Positions 35,763-47,000 of a stretch of 64,000 nucleotides of DNA are shown here, in pieces. Under the pieces are notes generated by a model. It was not told where the DNA came from and searched no databases. It was given only the letters and a program-made list of their open reading frames with translations. The stretch comes from Bimastos eiseni (Eukaryota > Annelida > Clitellata > Crassiclitellata > Lumbricidae). Each line of letters opens with the position of its first letter. The stretch's first letter is position 1. Location: the NCBI GenBank assembly GCA_959347315.1, contig OY365807.1, positions 28,984,868-29,048,867 on the forward strand. The letters are read 5' to 3'. Made by a program: the position numbers and the translations under genes.

Positions 35763-36290
35763 GGGGAGCCGTCCATAAATGACGTCACGCAATTTTTGAC
35801 AATTTTTGACCCATCCTCATTCGTCACACGTCGTCATGACTGCCATGAACCCTCAATAATGACGTCGCGTCACAAGGCCCTGACCCCCCCCCCTCCCAAA
35901 AAAATCAAACCAGATGTCCAGAATGTAACGCAAATTTTCTTATAATTATAAAAAATCATTTGTAACTATAAAATATTCCAAAAATAATAGTAGAACGACG
36001 AAAAACGGAAAAATTAAGTAACCTATAGTGATTACAATCTTATGCATTCCTCACGATGAAAGACTACCAGAATCATAATTAGTGTTGTTTAATTGTGATA
36101 ACAACTACTGCCAATTAAGCAGAATTTGTTTAAATGAGTGTAAGTTTTTTTAATAAAATTTCATATTTTTATGTGATGATGTGACGTCACATTTCTATCG
36201 CCGACCCCCTTTCCCCATGTCACACATCGTCATAAATTTGTGACCCCTCCCCATAGGCGCGTGACGTCATTTATGGACGGCCCCTAGTGT
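35763..36290. mobile_element. MITE-like element, copy 2 (same family as 5164-6040)
   Basis: Ends GCCGTCCATAAATGACGTCA and TGACGTCATTTATGGACGGC. The inner part of the right end matches the left end of copy 1 in inverse orientation over about 90 bp (tgacgatgtgtgaca, atgtgacgtcac). About 530 bp against about 875 bp for copy 1; no coding capacity. The flanking bases cta and tag could fit a TA-type target, unproven. Confidence 0.9.
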
Positions 36291-36387
36291 CAAAAAAGTT
36301 AAGAACTAAAGATTGCAAAGGCAGAGCATCAACATATTAAGTCGACGACAAATGGTTCGTGCACTGTGGTCCACTGTGTCCGTTAAA

Positions 36388-36606
36388 ATAGAAGTTGGAT
36401 TGGTGATAATAGTGATGCTGGAATAGAAGTTGGATGGGTGAACGAAATTCTTCCAAAACAGATGCTATTTAGATGAACATAATGCACTCTGAAAAAGTTG
36501 GATCATTGAAAAGAATATAGATAGAAGTTGAGGTGACAAAAATGGTTCTTGCTGAACCAGAGGCTGGATTTGCAACACATTATTATAATCAATCCAACTT
36601 CTACTT
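36388..36606. repeat. Inverted repeat (atagaagttggat)
   Basis: The motif aatagaagttggatt recurs around 36388 and 36424, and its complement aatccaacttctact occurs at about 36590. It may be a small foldback element. Confidence 0.6.
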
Positions 36607-36875
36607 AACCAAATACAATGGGCGAAAAATAGAATTTTTTATCATTCGTTAGGCTTTTTGTCCCATCAACCATTACATAGTCGTCAATTATTTGTTGGTG
36701 ATATATTTGTTTTAAAAACATGTAAAGCATAGGTCTACAGAGAATTGCTTTTCTTTGTGAAATTGTCGACGAGGGGCCAGTGACCCCGGCATCGTTTTAA
36801 AAGTTGTAAAAATAAAAAAATTTTCTTCCTCTTTTTCCTGTTGATAGTAACGTACGCATTATAGAGGAACTGCAC

Positions 36876-37015
36876 TGTTGCATGGACGCTCAGGAACGGC
36901 GTTCAGGCTCTGCTGGCCAAATAAGTGGCAGGACGGCGTCCAGCCTTGAAAACAAGGGCCTGGACGCCGTTCATGACCGTCCAGGCACACTTTAAGCCCT
37001 GGGCCCAGCAGAGTT
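36876..37015. repeat. Imperfect palindrome (gacggcgtccag / ctggacgccgtt)
   Basis: Nested complementary segments, including gctctgctgg with ccagcagag and gacggcgtccag with ctggacgccgtt. The sequence could fold into a GC-rich cruciform or RNA hairpin. Function unknown. Confidence 0.7.
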
Positions 37016-39855
37016 CCATAATAGCGTCCCTAAATTGCAATATGAAATCTTTCATAATTGAATCTATCTTATGATTTTCTGAATCTCACCTATATAAATG
37101 CAGTGTTGGGCACAAGACCAAAAGTGCAATACCATGATCGAGACTGTAAACTGATGACGTTTGTGAAACCTGTGTTGCGGATGACGCCAGGTGCGTCTAT
37201 CCCCCTTAAGGCATTGGAGCAACTTCCCCCTACCCCCCAGTTCCACTCGCCACCTAATTTTTAACGGTGCTCGGTCCCCGGGAAAGTCTTTTGAAATTGC
37301 AGATGCATGTAGGTCAAAGCGAGCTTTAGCACCTTACGGATACAAAAACCGACTCTGCCCCACCAGACTTTTTTACCTGTGAGCATTCATTGTCTTGTAA
37401 ACTTTTTAAAATGTTCATGCATTTCTAATTTCTTCACTCACTTTTGGATGGCAATAATCGTCAATCCTCACATATGTCATACAGTGATAGGTAATAACAT
37501 ATCTAGGATATATATAGTATTCGTTTATTTATATTCAATAGGCCTACAATCTGACAAAGACACAGAAATGCTAACACGAGTGACAGTGATCAGTAACAGT
37601 TTAGAATTTATATATCGAACTAGTAAATGTTCTTATATATAATGATCTGCGGATAAATTGAGAGTAGTCTTTGGGTGGGAGAACGTGCATGACTGTGTGC
37701 ACTTTAGGTCTTAATTGGTGAATAGGGACTTAGTAGGCTATGGGTACATGCATACGAGTTGGTGAATAATATGGTTGTGCTCTAGGTCTTACTTAGTGAA
37801 TGGAGGAATGAGCGAGGGAAGGATTTGGTAAAGAACATGTTTGGGGTTGTGTAAAATGGAGAAAAGGAGTCTGGCATCTGCTATGTTGCCAAGTTTAGAA
37901 ACTGTTGTGAAGGATTGTTCTATGTAATCTAGTCTGTTGGCTCTTTTTGTGAGTTCATATCGAAGGGGTAGGGAGGCATATAACATAACAGTTTGGCCAT
38001 GTAACTGTACCTAAATATTTGAAGGTGACCTAGATATTTGCCGCGCTTTGATTGGACAGAAGTTGACCTCAATATAGAACGCAAAAGACCCTGTAAACAA
38101 ACGTTCGATTCGCGTTTCAAAATGTTTTTTTCGCGTCTACGTAACTATATATGCAATTATTAAAGTTAAATTCATCATGTATTGTAAGTATATTTGCAAT
38201 TATTAAAACTAAGCAGAAACTTAATGGGTAATGTGGTTTTTTCGCATTTTAGTATTGACCGCTGCGAACTTGCAATGTTACAGTAGGTGATGCACAGTTC
38301 GACGACCGTTTCGCTTAATTAATGTGTAAGCCCCTATTTTCGCTCTGCTAAAATCAGGCATGATTCGTGATTATTCACGGGTTAACAGCTAGAACGAACA
38401 GTCCAGTTGCAGTTGAATCGTGAGCTAAAATATTATCCGACTCGTGATTCATCACGGGTTAACAGCTAGTAATTATAATAAGCAGTCACACTATTTAAAT
38501 CTGAATTTTATTTTATACCTATATGCCTACTGTTGTATTTGTAAGACCACGTTGAAAGCTCCGTTCCGGGGTACGGTTGGTAGAACAAATACAGGCCAGC
38601 AGAACCAGCAGGAAGCCCCACCCTCTGAATTTGATTTTTTTTAAATCGCGATACGGAGCGCAAGCCATAGGCCTACTGGTCGGTCCATTGCCTAACTTCT
38701 AAGTTCTAACGTATTCAATGAGGTTCGAGCTTTAGTGCCTGGAAGAATTTGACGATATAATATTTATATGCCATGCTGTAGAAAAGAGGTGATGACGTAA
38801 TTGTTGGTTTGTGCACTTCAGTGAATTCACTCTAAGTTTAGGCGTTAACAAGAATGCAATACAACTTTTGTTGAAACATTTATAAATAAGCGTACTTGTA
38901 ACTTCAGTCATACGACGTACATATAGTACTTAACTATATTGCAGTTCATTAAAGAAATGTGTGATGCGATCTGTATGTCCTGATTCGATGATTTCCGTTC
39001 CGGAGCATCATAATTAAGCGCCGGTCAGTAGGTAGTTCGATTGGGTAAAGAGGAGAGTCTTCGCCACTGCAATAATTACTCTTTCAAAACATTATAGCGA
39101 TCACCGTGATATAAAAAAGAAGGAGGAGGTATACATGCAAGAGAGGGAAAGAGAAGACTATGATAATAATGCAATAATCATAAAGTTATTCATGATGCCT
39201 ATTGTTCTCGCTGTTTATGCTGCTGTCGATGATGATTATGATGATGACGATGATGACGATGACGACGACGATAATGATGACGATGATGATGATAATGATG
39301 ACGATGATGATGATAATGATGATGATGACGATGACGATGATGATGACAAAAGAAACGTGGAAACGGAGAAATAAAAGTGCGTTGCTCTCGGTAGGCGACA
39401 ATAATTAGATGATTCTACCATAAACAAACTGCAATTGTCCAAACTGTCTGAAAATGCCGATGTCCAGAATTATCCTTGAATCAGGCAGTCTATTATAGGC
39501 CTATAAAATATAAGAATCAGCTGATCTCTCAAACGATTGCTCTAACGTAAAATGCGTCGATCGTAAGTTGAAGAATGTCATCGACTGCAGAACATCTTGA
39601 ATATCATTTAGACGCCGAAGAAGCAACGACGAAGAAGACAAAGACACGGACTCTGACGTCACAATCAACACAGTCCCCCTCGCCCCACAGAACTCGACAC
39701 AAGCAACAACAACATCATAAAGACGGCCTTTCATCTGTTGGCGGCGCCGGAAGCAACTATTTACACATCGCTGTTCGAATTGACCTTTAGTCGAACTGTA
39801 CGCCACTGAGGTCGACCTCCGATGGTTGACGAGAACGCCCTCCCGACGCAATCTT
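37016..39855. other. Intergenic and presumed dach 3' UTR
   Basis: No gene seen. It contains a direct repeat pair (cacgggttaacagctag at about 38377 and 38452), a GAT/GAC trinucleotide array and probably the dach 3' UTR just below 39856. A TTTATT at 38507-38512 would be an AATAAA on the minus strand. Confidence 0.5.
39228..39348 (+). repeat. (GAT/GAC)n trinucleotide repeat
   Basis: About 120 bp of GAT/GAC units giving Asp-, Met- or Ser-rich artefact frames, downstream of the dach stop codon. Confidence 0.95.
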
Positions 39856-40022
39856 CTACGGGCTGTCGCTTGCCTTTAGCGCTGCAGGGATGATCTGGGC
39901 GTTGTATCCGTTTACGTTGCCGCTGCTGTTACATAATCCACCTCCTCCTCCTCCGCCAGTTGATCCCTTCTGAGCGGAACTAATGAAACCTTCCATCAAA
40001 CTGTGTATGCTGTTCGGACGAT
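39856..40022 (-). CDS. dach: dach exon i (last coding exon)
   Basis: The acceptor is gtttggtttccag. Fifty-four codons (NSIHSLMEGFISSAQK, a run of seven Gly, a NVNGYNAQIIPAALK end) and TAG. The frame joins exon h exactly. Not conserved with vertebrate DACH, so it rests on splice and frame logic. Confidence 0.65.
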
Positions 40023-43000
40023 CTGGAAACCAAACGAAATAACGCTTATACAATATACATGTAAAATACGTAGTGGATACACCTTTTCCATCTCACAGAT
40101 AGATAGGCCCACGTACGCAGCGCCTCTGAGAGATTTCTAAAGCGTCCTCTTACATTCCATTACATTAAACTTCGCCACAGTTTGGACTTTGACAGTGCCA
40201 AATCCCAAGCCTGGAGAAAGGAGAAGGCGACACCAAATCATCTTCGACATGGAACGGTGTCGTTAAAAAATCAACACGCTTTCCATTACATTCTGCAGAC
40301 ATATGAGATAAATGCGCTTCTGAACACTTCCAAAGTCCGTTTACATTACGTCGCATTGCATCATGGAAGTGGACTCCTTCAGGCTATGGCGATTCTTTGA
40401 GAGCTGATGAGCAAAATTGGCACACGATAATAATAATCGATTATTGCAAAAACTTATGCTCTGCAATATGCACTTGGCAGAGTTTATGCTTAATGTTGAG
40501 CTATAAATTTAGAAAAGGACACCAGCGAATGGTCATACGCCACAAGAAGATTACTTGTCTAAGTGCCGCGAATGGCAGCAAGAAACGGACAAGCGCTATA
40601 TAATTATGAGGTGAATGGAATGCTCATTAGAAACTATAGCGTGAAATTGTGGCCCATAGGCGTCGGGATTTAATTCTTACGAAAAGTGTACGAAAGTGCA
40701 TGATCGTAGACCACATCAGCCTTAAAACAATCTTTAAAAAATTTATATCTAAAGTTTCTGGTCACCTTCTAGTGACACTTACGTCAAGAGTATGACTTTG
40801 TATCGACTTTGTTAATTTAGTGCTAACTACTGATTGTGCGGCTGGTTGAAAGCGAGATGGTTCGATCCGGAAGCTATACCTTCCTGTCTTCTCTCTGCAT
40901 CAGAGGCACAGCTGCCGTCCAACTCAGATTCATTGGCATCCTCTGCAGATGCAGACGCTGCAAGAGAAGACAGAAGCATCTGTTGGTCAGGAATTGAATT
41001 GAAACTCTCAACCAATTGTCTATTGCTACAGCAAAACACACACAAACGCTAACTTATGGTTATCATTAGAGTATCAACTGGAATCACCAGGTTCGGCAAA
41101 TTTGGACGACAACAGCTGATGTTTCAGCGTACAATAGTATATCCCTATTCCATTCAAATACGTTTGGTTCACTATGATAAACGAATTTAGCGTACATGAT
41201 TAGATGAGGCAGGCTACGCATCATCGCTACATATCATGCACACACAAACGCACAGACACGTCTACGGATGCACACTTGCAGACAAAGAGAGACAGACATT
41301 TGGTGTACAGTGAGTTTGTGATTGATTGTCTTACCGTTCCTCAGTCTGCGTTTGTCCTGTCCTTGGATGAGGAGTAGACCCAGATGCCGGTCGTCACGGC
41401 AACCGTCTCCGCTGCTGCCTCCGCTGCAGTCGGCGCCGGATGCTGGTACAGCTTGGTGGAGTGCAGCGTGTAGCGCGCTGGTAACTGGAGCATAGCAATG
41501 TCCCGTCGGTCCACGGTCCATCGACTGGAGACGATCTTGGAGACTACGACGAGCCCTTCGTTCCTTCTTCAGCTTCCTCTGAAGAGAGGCTGCAAACAAC
41601 GAACCAACCAACCGTGACGAAAGTTTAATTAAATGAACGATTGATAGAAGACAACAGTCCCGGTGGGCATCATGTCGATCGCTGTAACACCATAATTTTT
41701 AGTGACTCTTTCTCGATCATTGCCTTCAGTTAATCGGTGGCACAAAGCTAATACTAGGTCCCTACACAATAACCGAATCATTGCAAGCCGAGCGTTCTAA
41801 CCAATCGGCCACCGTGCCCCATCAAAGTGTCTGATCTTAATGTCTGATAATAATTGCAGACACTGATGTATATTACGGTGCACCCAGAGACATGAACCGT
41901 GCTAGAGCAGTAGGACAGATGGGCGCCTGCTGCTGTAGAGTAACATTTGATAGCTATCATTAGTACTGTCATCATCAATCATCATCATCGCCGTCGTCGT
42001 CGTCGTCATCATCATCATCATCGTTGTCGTCGTCGTCATCATCGTCATCATCATCATCATTGTTGTCTGTAGTGCATAATTATTGTGTCAAAGGCTGCGA
42101 CACTAGTATACGTACGTCCAAATCAATTTAACTAACCACGATGACTGCGTAATAATCGATTTAGAACCATTACTACTAGTGTTAATTTTCATCATAAATC
42201 ATTTGCAGAAGTTCACCGGCAAAACAAATTGTTTTTACCTTTCTTTCTGCGTTCGTCCATAAGTTGTTTCTCCAGAATTTCTCTCACTTCTCTCTCCTTT
42301 GTCGCTTTCATCTTCATATCAGCTGAAAGAAGAAACAACTGATCGCTATAATGATTGTTAAACGAATTTCAAATTGTCTGATGATCTGCTAAAAGGTCAA
42401 TAGGTTATAATTATCATGTTTCTTTATTACCATGATCATTAAGCACATTGCTAGTGTAGCGCAGCATTAAATAGGTCTATTTTGGGGACCTACGACATGG
42501 ACCGTATCATAGCAGTACAAATGTCTGTTCAAATGACAATTAAAAAATATTATTGTATGGCAATTTTGGGGCCTTATAGGTGTGCGGGCCATGTGCATAC
42601 CCAAAGAGGTATTCAGTTTTAAGCGCAAATGTTTATGTCGCTGCATTTGAATGAAAATACAAATATGGTAAATGGATCATCAGTTGATCCTGTGACTCTA
42701 AAACAGAAAGCAGTGCTTTCCTTACCAGGCAAGTAATAAGTTAATAACTACAGACAATCAGACGACTGCTGCTCTACAACAGTATTATACCGAATATCTG
42801 CGCTGTTCACGCATAATTTGGTCCACGCACAGTAATAATGATTACAATTCAGAGTAGAGCTCTCAGATGTATGACCATAATGAGCTCACCGCGAGCTTAG
42901 TAGAGTAGACCAGTCGTGATGCAAAGCAACAAGAGAGAAGAAGATCCAGAACGCTTGCTCTGTGATAGAAGGCAGAAATTCGGATAGAATGGAAGCAAAG

Positions 43001-43953
43001 TAGAATGGAAAGTTGGAGAGAATCTTAAATATTATTACTATCCCACTGCAAACTGTGGCTGCAGTTGCATCGTTCAATATTCGATGGATGTCTCCTGCGT
43101 AAATATCGCGCACATGATAATCCTGACTCGTTTCACTAAAAGAACATCAGTACCGTTCAACCGGACATAGATCCCCTCCTCTCTTCTCTCTCTCCGCTGC
43201 TACTAACGCTTTCTGTCGCCGCGGATTCGCTTTAATTCACCCCGACAGACCTGTCTGAGCACACGTAGCTGATGGCACATGTGGCAGCGGTCAGTGCACG
43301 TGCTTTGTCGTGCATCCTCTCATCCTTCTCCTCATCTCGTCTCTGCATCCTTTTCCTTAATTTTCATCCCCCTCCATGTGTCTCCAGCCTCTCTCTCCTC
43401 TTTGTGTTCCCTAATACACGTCATCTTCGGTTTCCTTTTCCTCTTCCTTCTCTTCTCCCATTTTCATCCTCCTTCTCCTCGTTCCTCATCCTTCCTCGTA
43501 TTTTATCTCATACTTTATACTCACGTGGATCATATAGTCGATGATGAAATGTGTTACGCAGCATTGGCTTGTAGGCTACATCGCCCTCCCTCTGGTTGAA
43601 AACCCTTCCACGGTCCCTCCCTCTCTATAAAAAGCGATTTCTAGGAAGAAAGACGTCTGAAGACAGATGGCCATTCTGACAGCACTGATGCCGTTCTGGT
43701 AAACAATTGATGATCATGATCCATGGAAGATTATTAACTGGAGGAGACGCAACCGACAGAAACGAAGGAAGATAAATTCACCGAATATTAATCACTAAAC
43801 GCTTCGATGAAAATCAAAGAAGGGCCGACGTGTTTCATTTCGCCACAACTCGATCATACCGATTGCTTATGTATATGTACATGTAGCCTATGTAAACTAT
43901 ATATATATATATGTATGTATATGTATACAGGTTGGCTCGTGTGTAACTGGCTG

Positions 43954-44019
<66 letters not shown>

Positions 44020-47000
44020 CTACATAGGCTACATATATATATATAGTGCCTGTTGCAACTATCTAAAGATGTTCGTAAATATAATAAATATGACTGAGGT
44101 CGACAGGAGATTGAATGAACCAGCTCGATACTTTCGATGTGAATTTAGATGCTAATTTACTTTTGTGACTGCATTGATAATCAGAGAAACTTCGAGACGC
44201 ATGTTTATCCGTCAAGAATCGAATTCGCGTAACAGCTACGCTTGTAAAGTAGTATGAACACGGTCGTAAGAAACTTGGCAGCCAACTGGAAAGAAATCCG
44301 GACAGAGAACGAGTTCTGTCCCAAAAGGCACCATAACGACACAATAATAATAAATAATATACATATTATATGCAACTAACAGCAGAACTCACTGTACTTA
44401 CAGGTGACTGACTGACTGACTGACTGACTGACTGGCTGACTTTGACTGACTGACTGACTGACTAACTGACTGATTGACTGACAGACTGACAGACTGACAG
44501 ACTGACAGACTGACAGACTGACTGATTGACTGACTGTCTGACTGCCTGACTGCCTGACTGTCTGACTGACTGACTGACTGACTGATTGACTGACTGACTG
44601 ACTGACTGACTGCCTGACTTTGACTGACTGACTGACTGACTGACTGACTGACTGACTGACTGACTGACTGACTGACTGACTGACTGACTGTTCAGTAGCG
44701 AAGAGCAAGGAGACAGACAGATACGAGGAGGATTGGGTGAAGAAGCGGTCGGTGATCAACTTCTCATAAAATATATGACGGTAATTTGCAATCGAAAGAT
44801 TACGTCGTCATTGTCGTCGTCAACTCATTTCAAAGCATTTGTCTATCCATAATTAACACAGAGCACACGGCAGAGGAAAGGACGTCGAGACGATGGTTAT
44901 CGTTGTATTTATCTCAGTCATCGTTGTATTTATCGCTGACTTCGTTCGTATCGTTGACTGTCTTCAGCCGGACAACATCACTCGACCGGATTTCAAGTCA
45001 CTCCAGAACGACAGATTTATTTAACCGTTGTCTGCGTTGTAAATAATTAAAATTCACTGTTTATCTCAATTGGCGTGCGATAAGACCGGTCATATATATT
45101 GCGCCTCGTCATTACATCCTCAGCTGAATTCTTCCGATTCGAACTAAAGATCTGTTCTTCAAGTTCATCGACCTTGACACTAAGAACAAACTTTAATCTT
45201 TCTGTTTACCAACTCCTTTGCGATCGATTACAATTGCCTTTGTCGACTATCAGATTATCTTGATATATGTATCAGACCCATATAACATTTTATCTACATG
45301 TATATAATATGTGCAAGTTAGAGATACGTACACGTGTATGCTTGAACATGATATATATATATATACACAGGTATACACATATCACCTATATGAGCTTATC
45401 TATTTAACTGAAGAGATGTCTATGTTGAAGTATATAATATATATGGTTGTTGGCACATCGTTTGAATATTTATAATAGACTCATAATCAAAATTACAGCG
45501 TCAACTTCACTATCGGAATTTGTTGGGAAGTTCTTTGGCGCATTTCTTAGCAGATTTCTTCAAGTTGAGGCAACGAACGTCAAATACGAGTTTAACTCAT
45601 TCTAAACTTCGCGTGGTTTTGTCATATATATATATATAAATATATAAATATAAAGTTATATGTATATATGCAATTATAAGGTCATTTGAAGTAATTAGGG
45701 TTATTGTAAACTACATAACGACTAGCTAGGCATAGTGTGCTTTGGAATCGGTCTGCGTGCAAGACAAAAAAATGTTGTCTGCAATGTAATTATATACACA
45801 TCGTAATCGTAAGTTTCCACTTTCTAGGGCAACGCTCCATAGTTAAGATTAAGGGCACGAGTTTATTCACGAGCTCTGCGTATAAGTCATAGGTGTCGTT
45901 CAAAGGTATACAAGGGAGCTGTGAAGAGCATGAGAAGATTGGAAGGCCGAGAGTTTGATGGATTGGGGAGCATTCGTAGCAATAATATGTTTATTGAAGA
46001 CGTGAGATCTTAATTTGGAAGAATATCTTCTTTATAATAAACGAAAAGACGAGACACAGCGAGAAGAAAGGATCGGCTTTAAGAACTCATGTATAGGTCT
46101 TATTTATGGCCTATACTCCGTATACGGTTCTACTTGAATCAAACGCTGAAATTTTGTTCGATTCCAGCCCTCTCGAAAGCAGTAAGGTCTACACATATAG
46201 GGTGAAAAACTGCAAATGTACACAATTTACACATATGCAACTGAACTTTGGGTGTCGCTTCTGCGGCCGTGAAGTATTCGAACAATGGCGCTCTCTCTGA
46301 GGACACCTGCTTGGTTGAGCATCCACAACGGCACAACGCACGTCAGTCCATTTCGGGTGACCAGACCACCCCCTCCTCCATCTAGACGGTCTCCGTGGCA
46401 TTGCCAGACGTCAGAGGCTCTGCTGCTGAAATATGGATGGCGATTTCCATCAGTTCTGGGAGACTGCAGATGGACGTTAGCATTCTAATTTGCTCCTCCC
46501 TTTTCCGATATAGATCATAAACATCTAGAGCCGATCGCCGCATCTTCGGGGAATCGTCAAATCCAGCAATCATCATTTTCTCCAACTATTACCATCGTTT
46601 GGCTTCTGTTGGACGGATAGAGCCCCTCGTAGTCGTCGTCGTCCGCTCACAGCGCCCCGCCTCGCGACATCTATCGTAGCTGCTGCAGCTGGTGGTCATG
46701 AGGAGGCTGCAGCTGCTGCTGGTAGCGATGGTCGTAGTAGTGATGGTCGTCTTCTTGATGCGGGGCTGATGACCGGCGCCCGACTGAGAGATACAAATGT
46801 TGCAATGCTACGCTTGTAATTCCGCGCTGGCATTATGACGAATGGGGTTTTAGATTTCTCATCAATGCCAGCGGCGCATGTAAATCTTCCTGCCGTGCCG
46901 TCGTCTACCTACCAACGCCTTCTTCCTTACACTCACAAAGCCCCCTCATTATTCTCGCGAGTCAAGACGAAGGAGATGCTGCTGCTGCTGCTGTTGCTGA

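Larger units (their letters stand above)
40023..42238 (-). other. dach introns between exons f and i
   Basis: The stretch contains a partial tRNA-derived SINE (about 41765-41840, minus), a SINE-tail-like segment near 40110-40170 and a TCA/TCG repeat at 41965-42064. No other exon seen. Confidence 0.65.

Noticed and set aside
40834..41052. Plus-strand 72-aa frame
   Set aside because: Antisense to dach exon h, which has clear splice sites and an in-frame junction.
44376..44759. Ser/Gln/Val repeat frame on the minus strand
   Set aside because: Artefact of the GACT array.
46382..46585. Minus-strand frame with DVYDLYRKREEQIRML as an extra dach exon
   Set aside because: Looks protein-like, but two stops directly precede it and no acceptor in a compatible phase is near. 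Kept only as a note.
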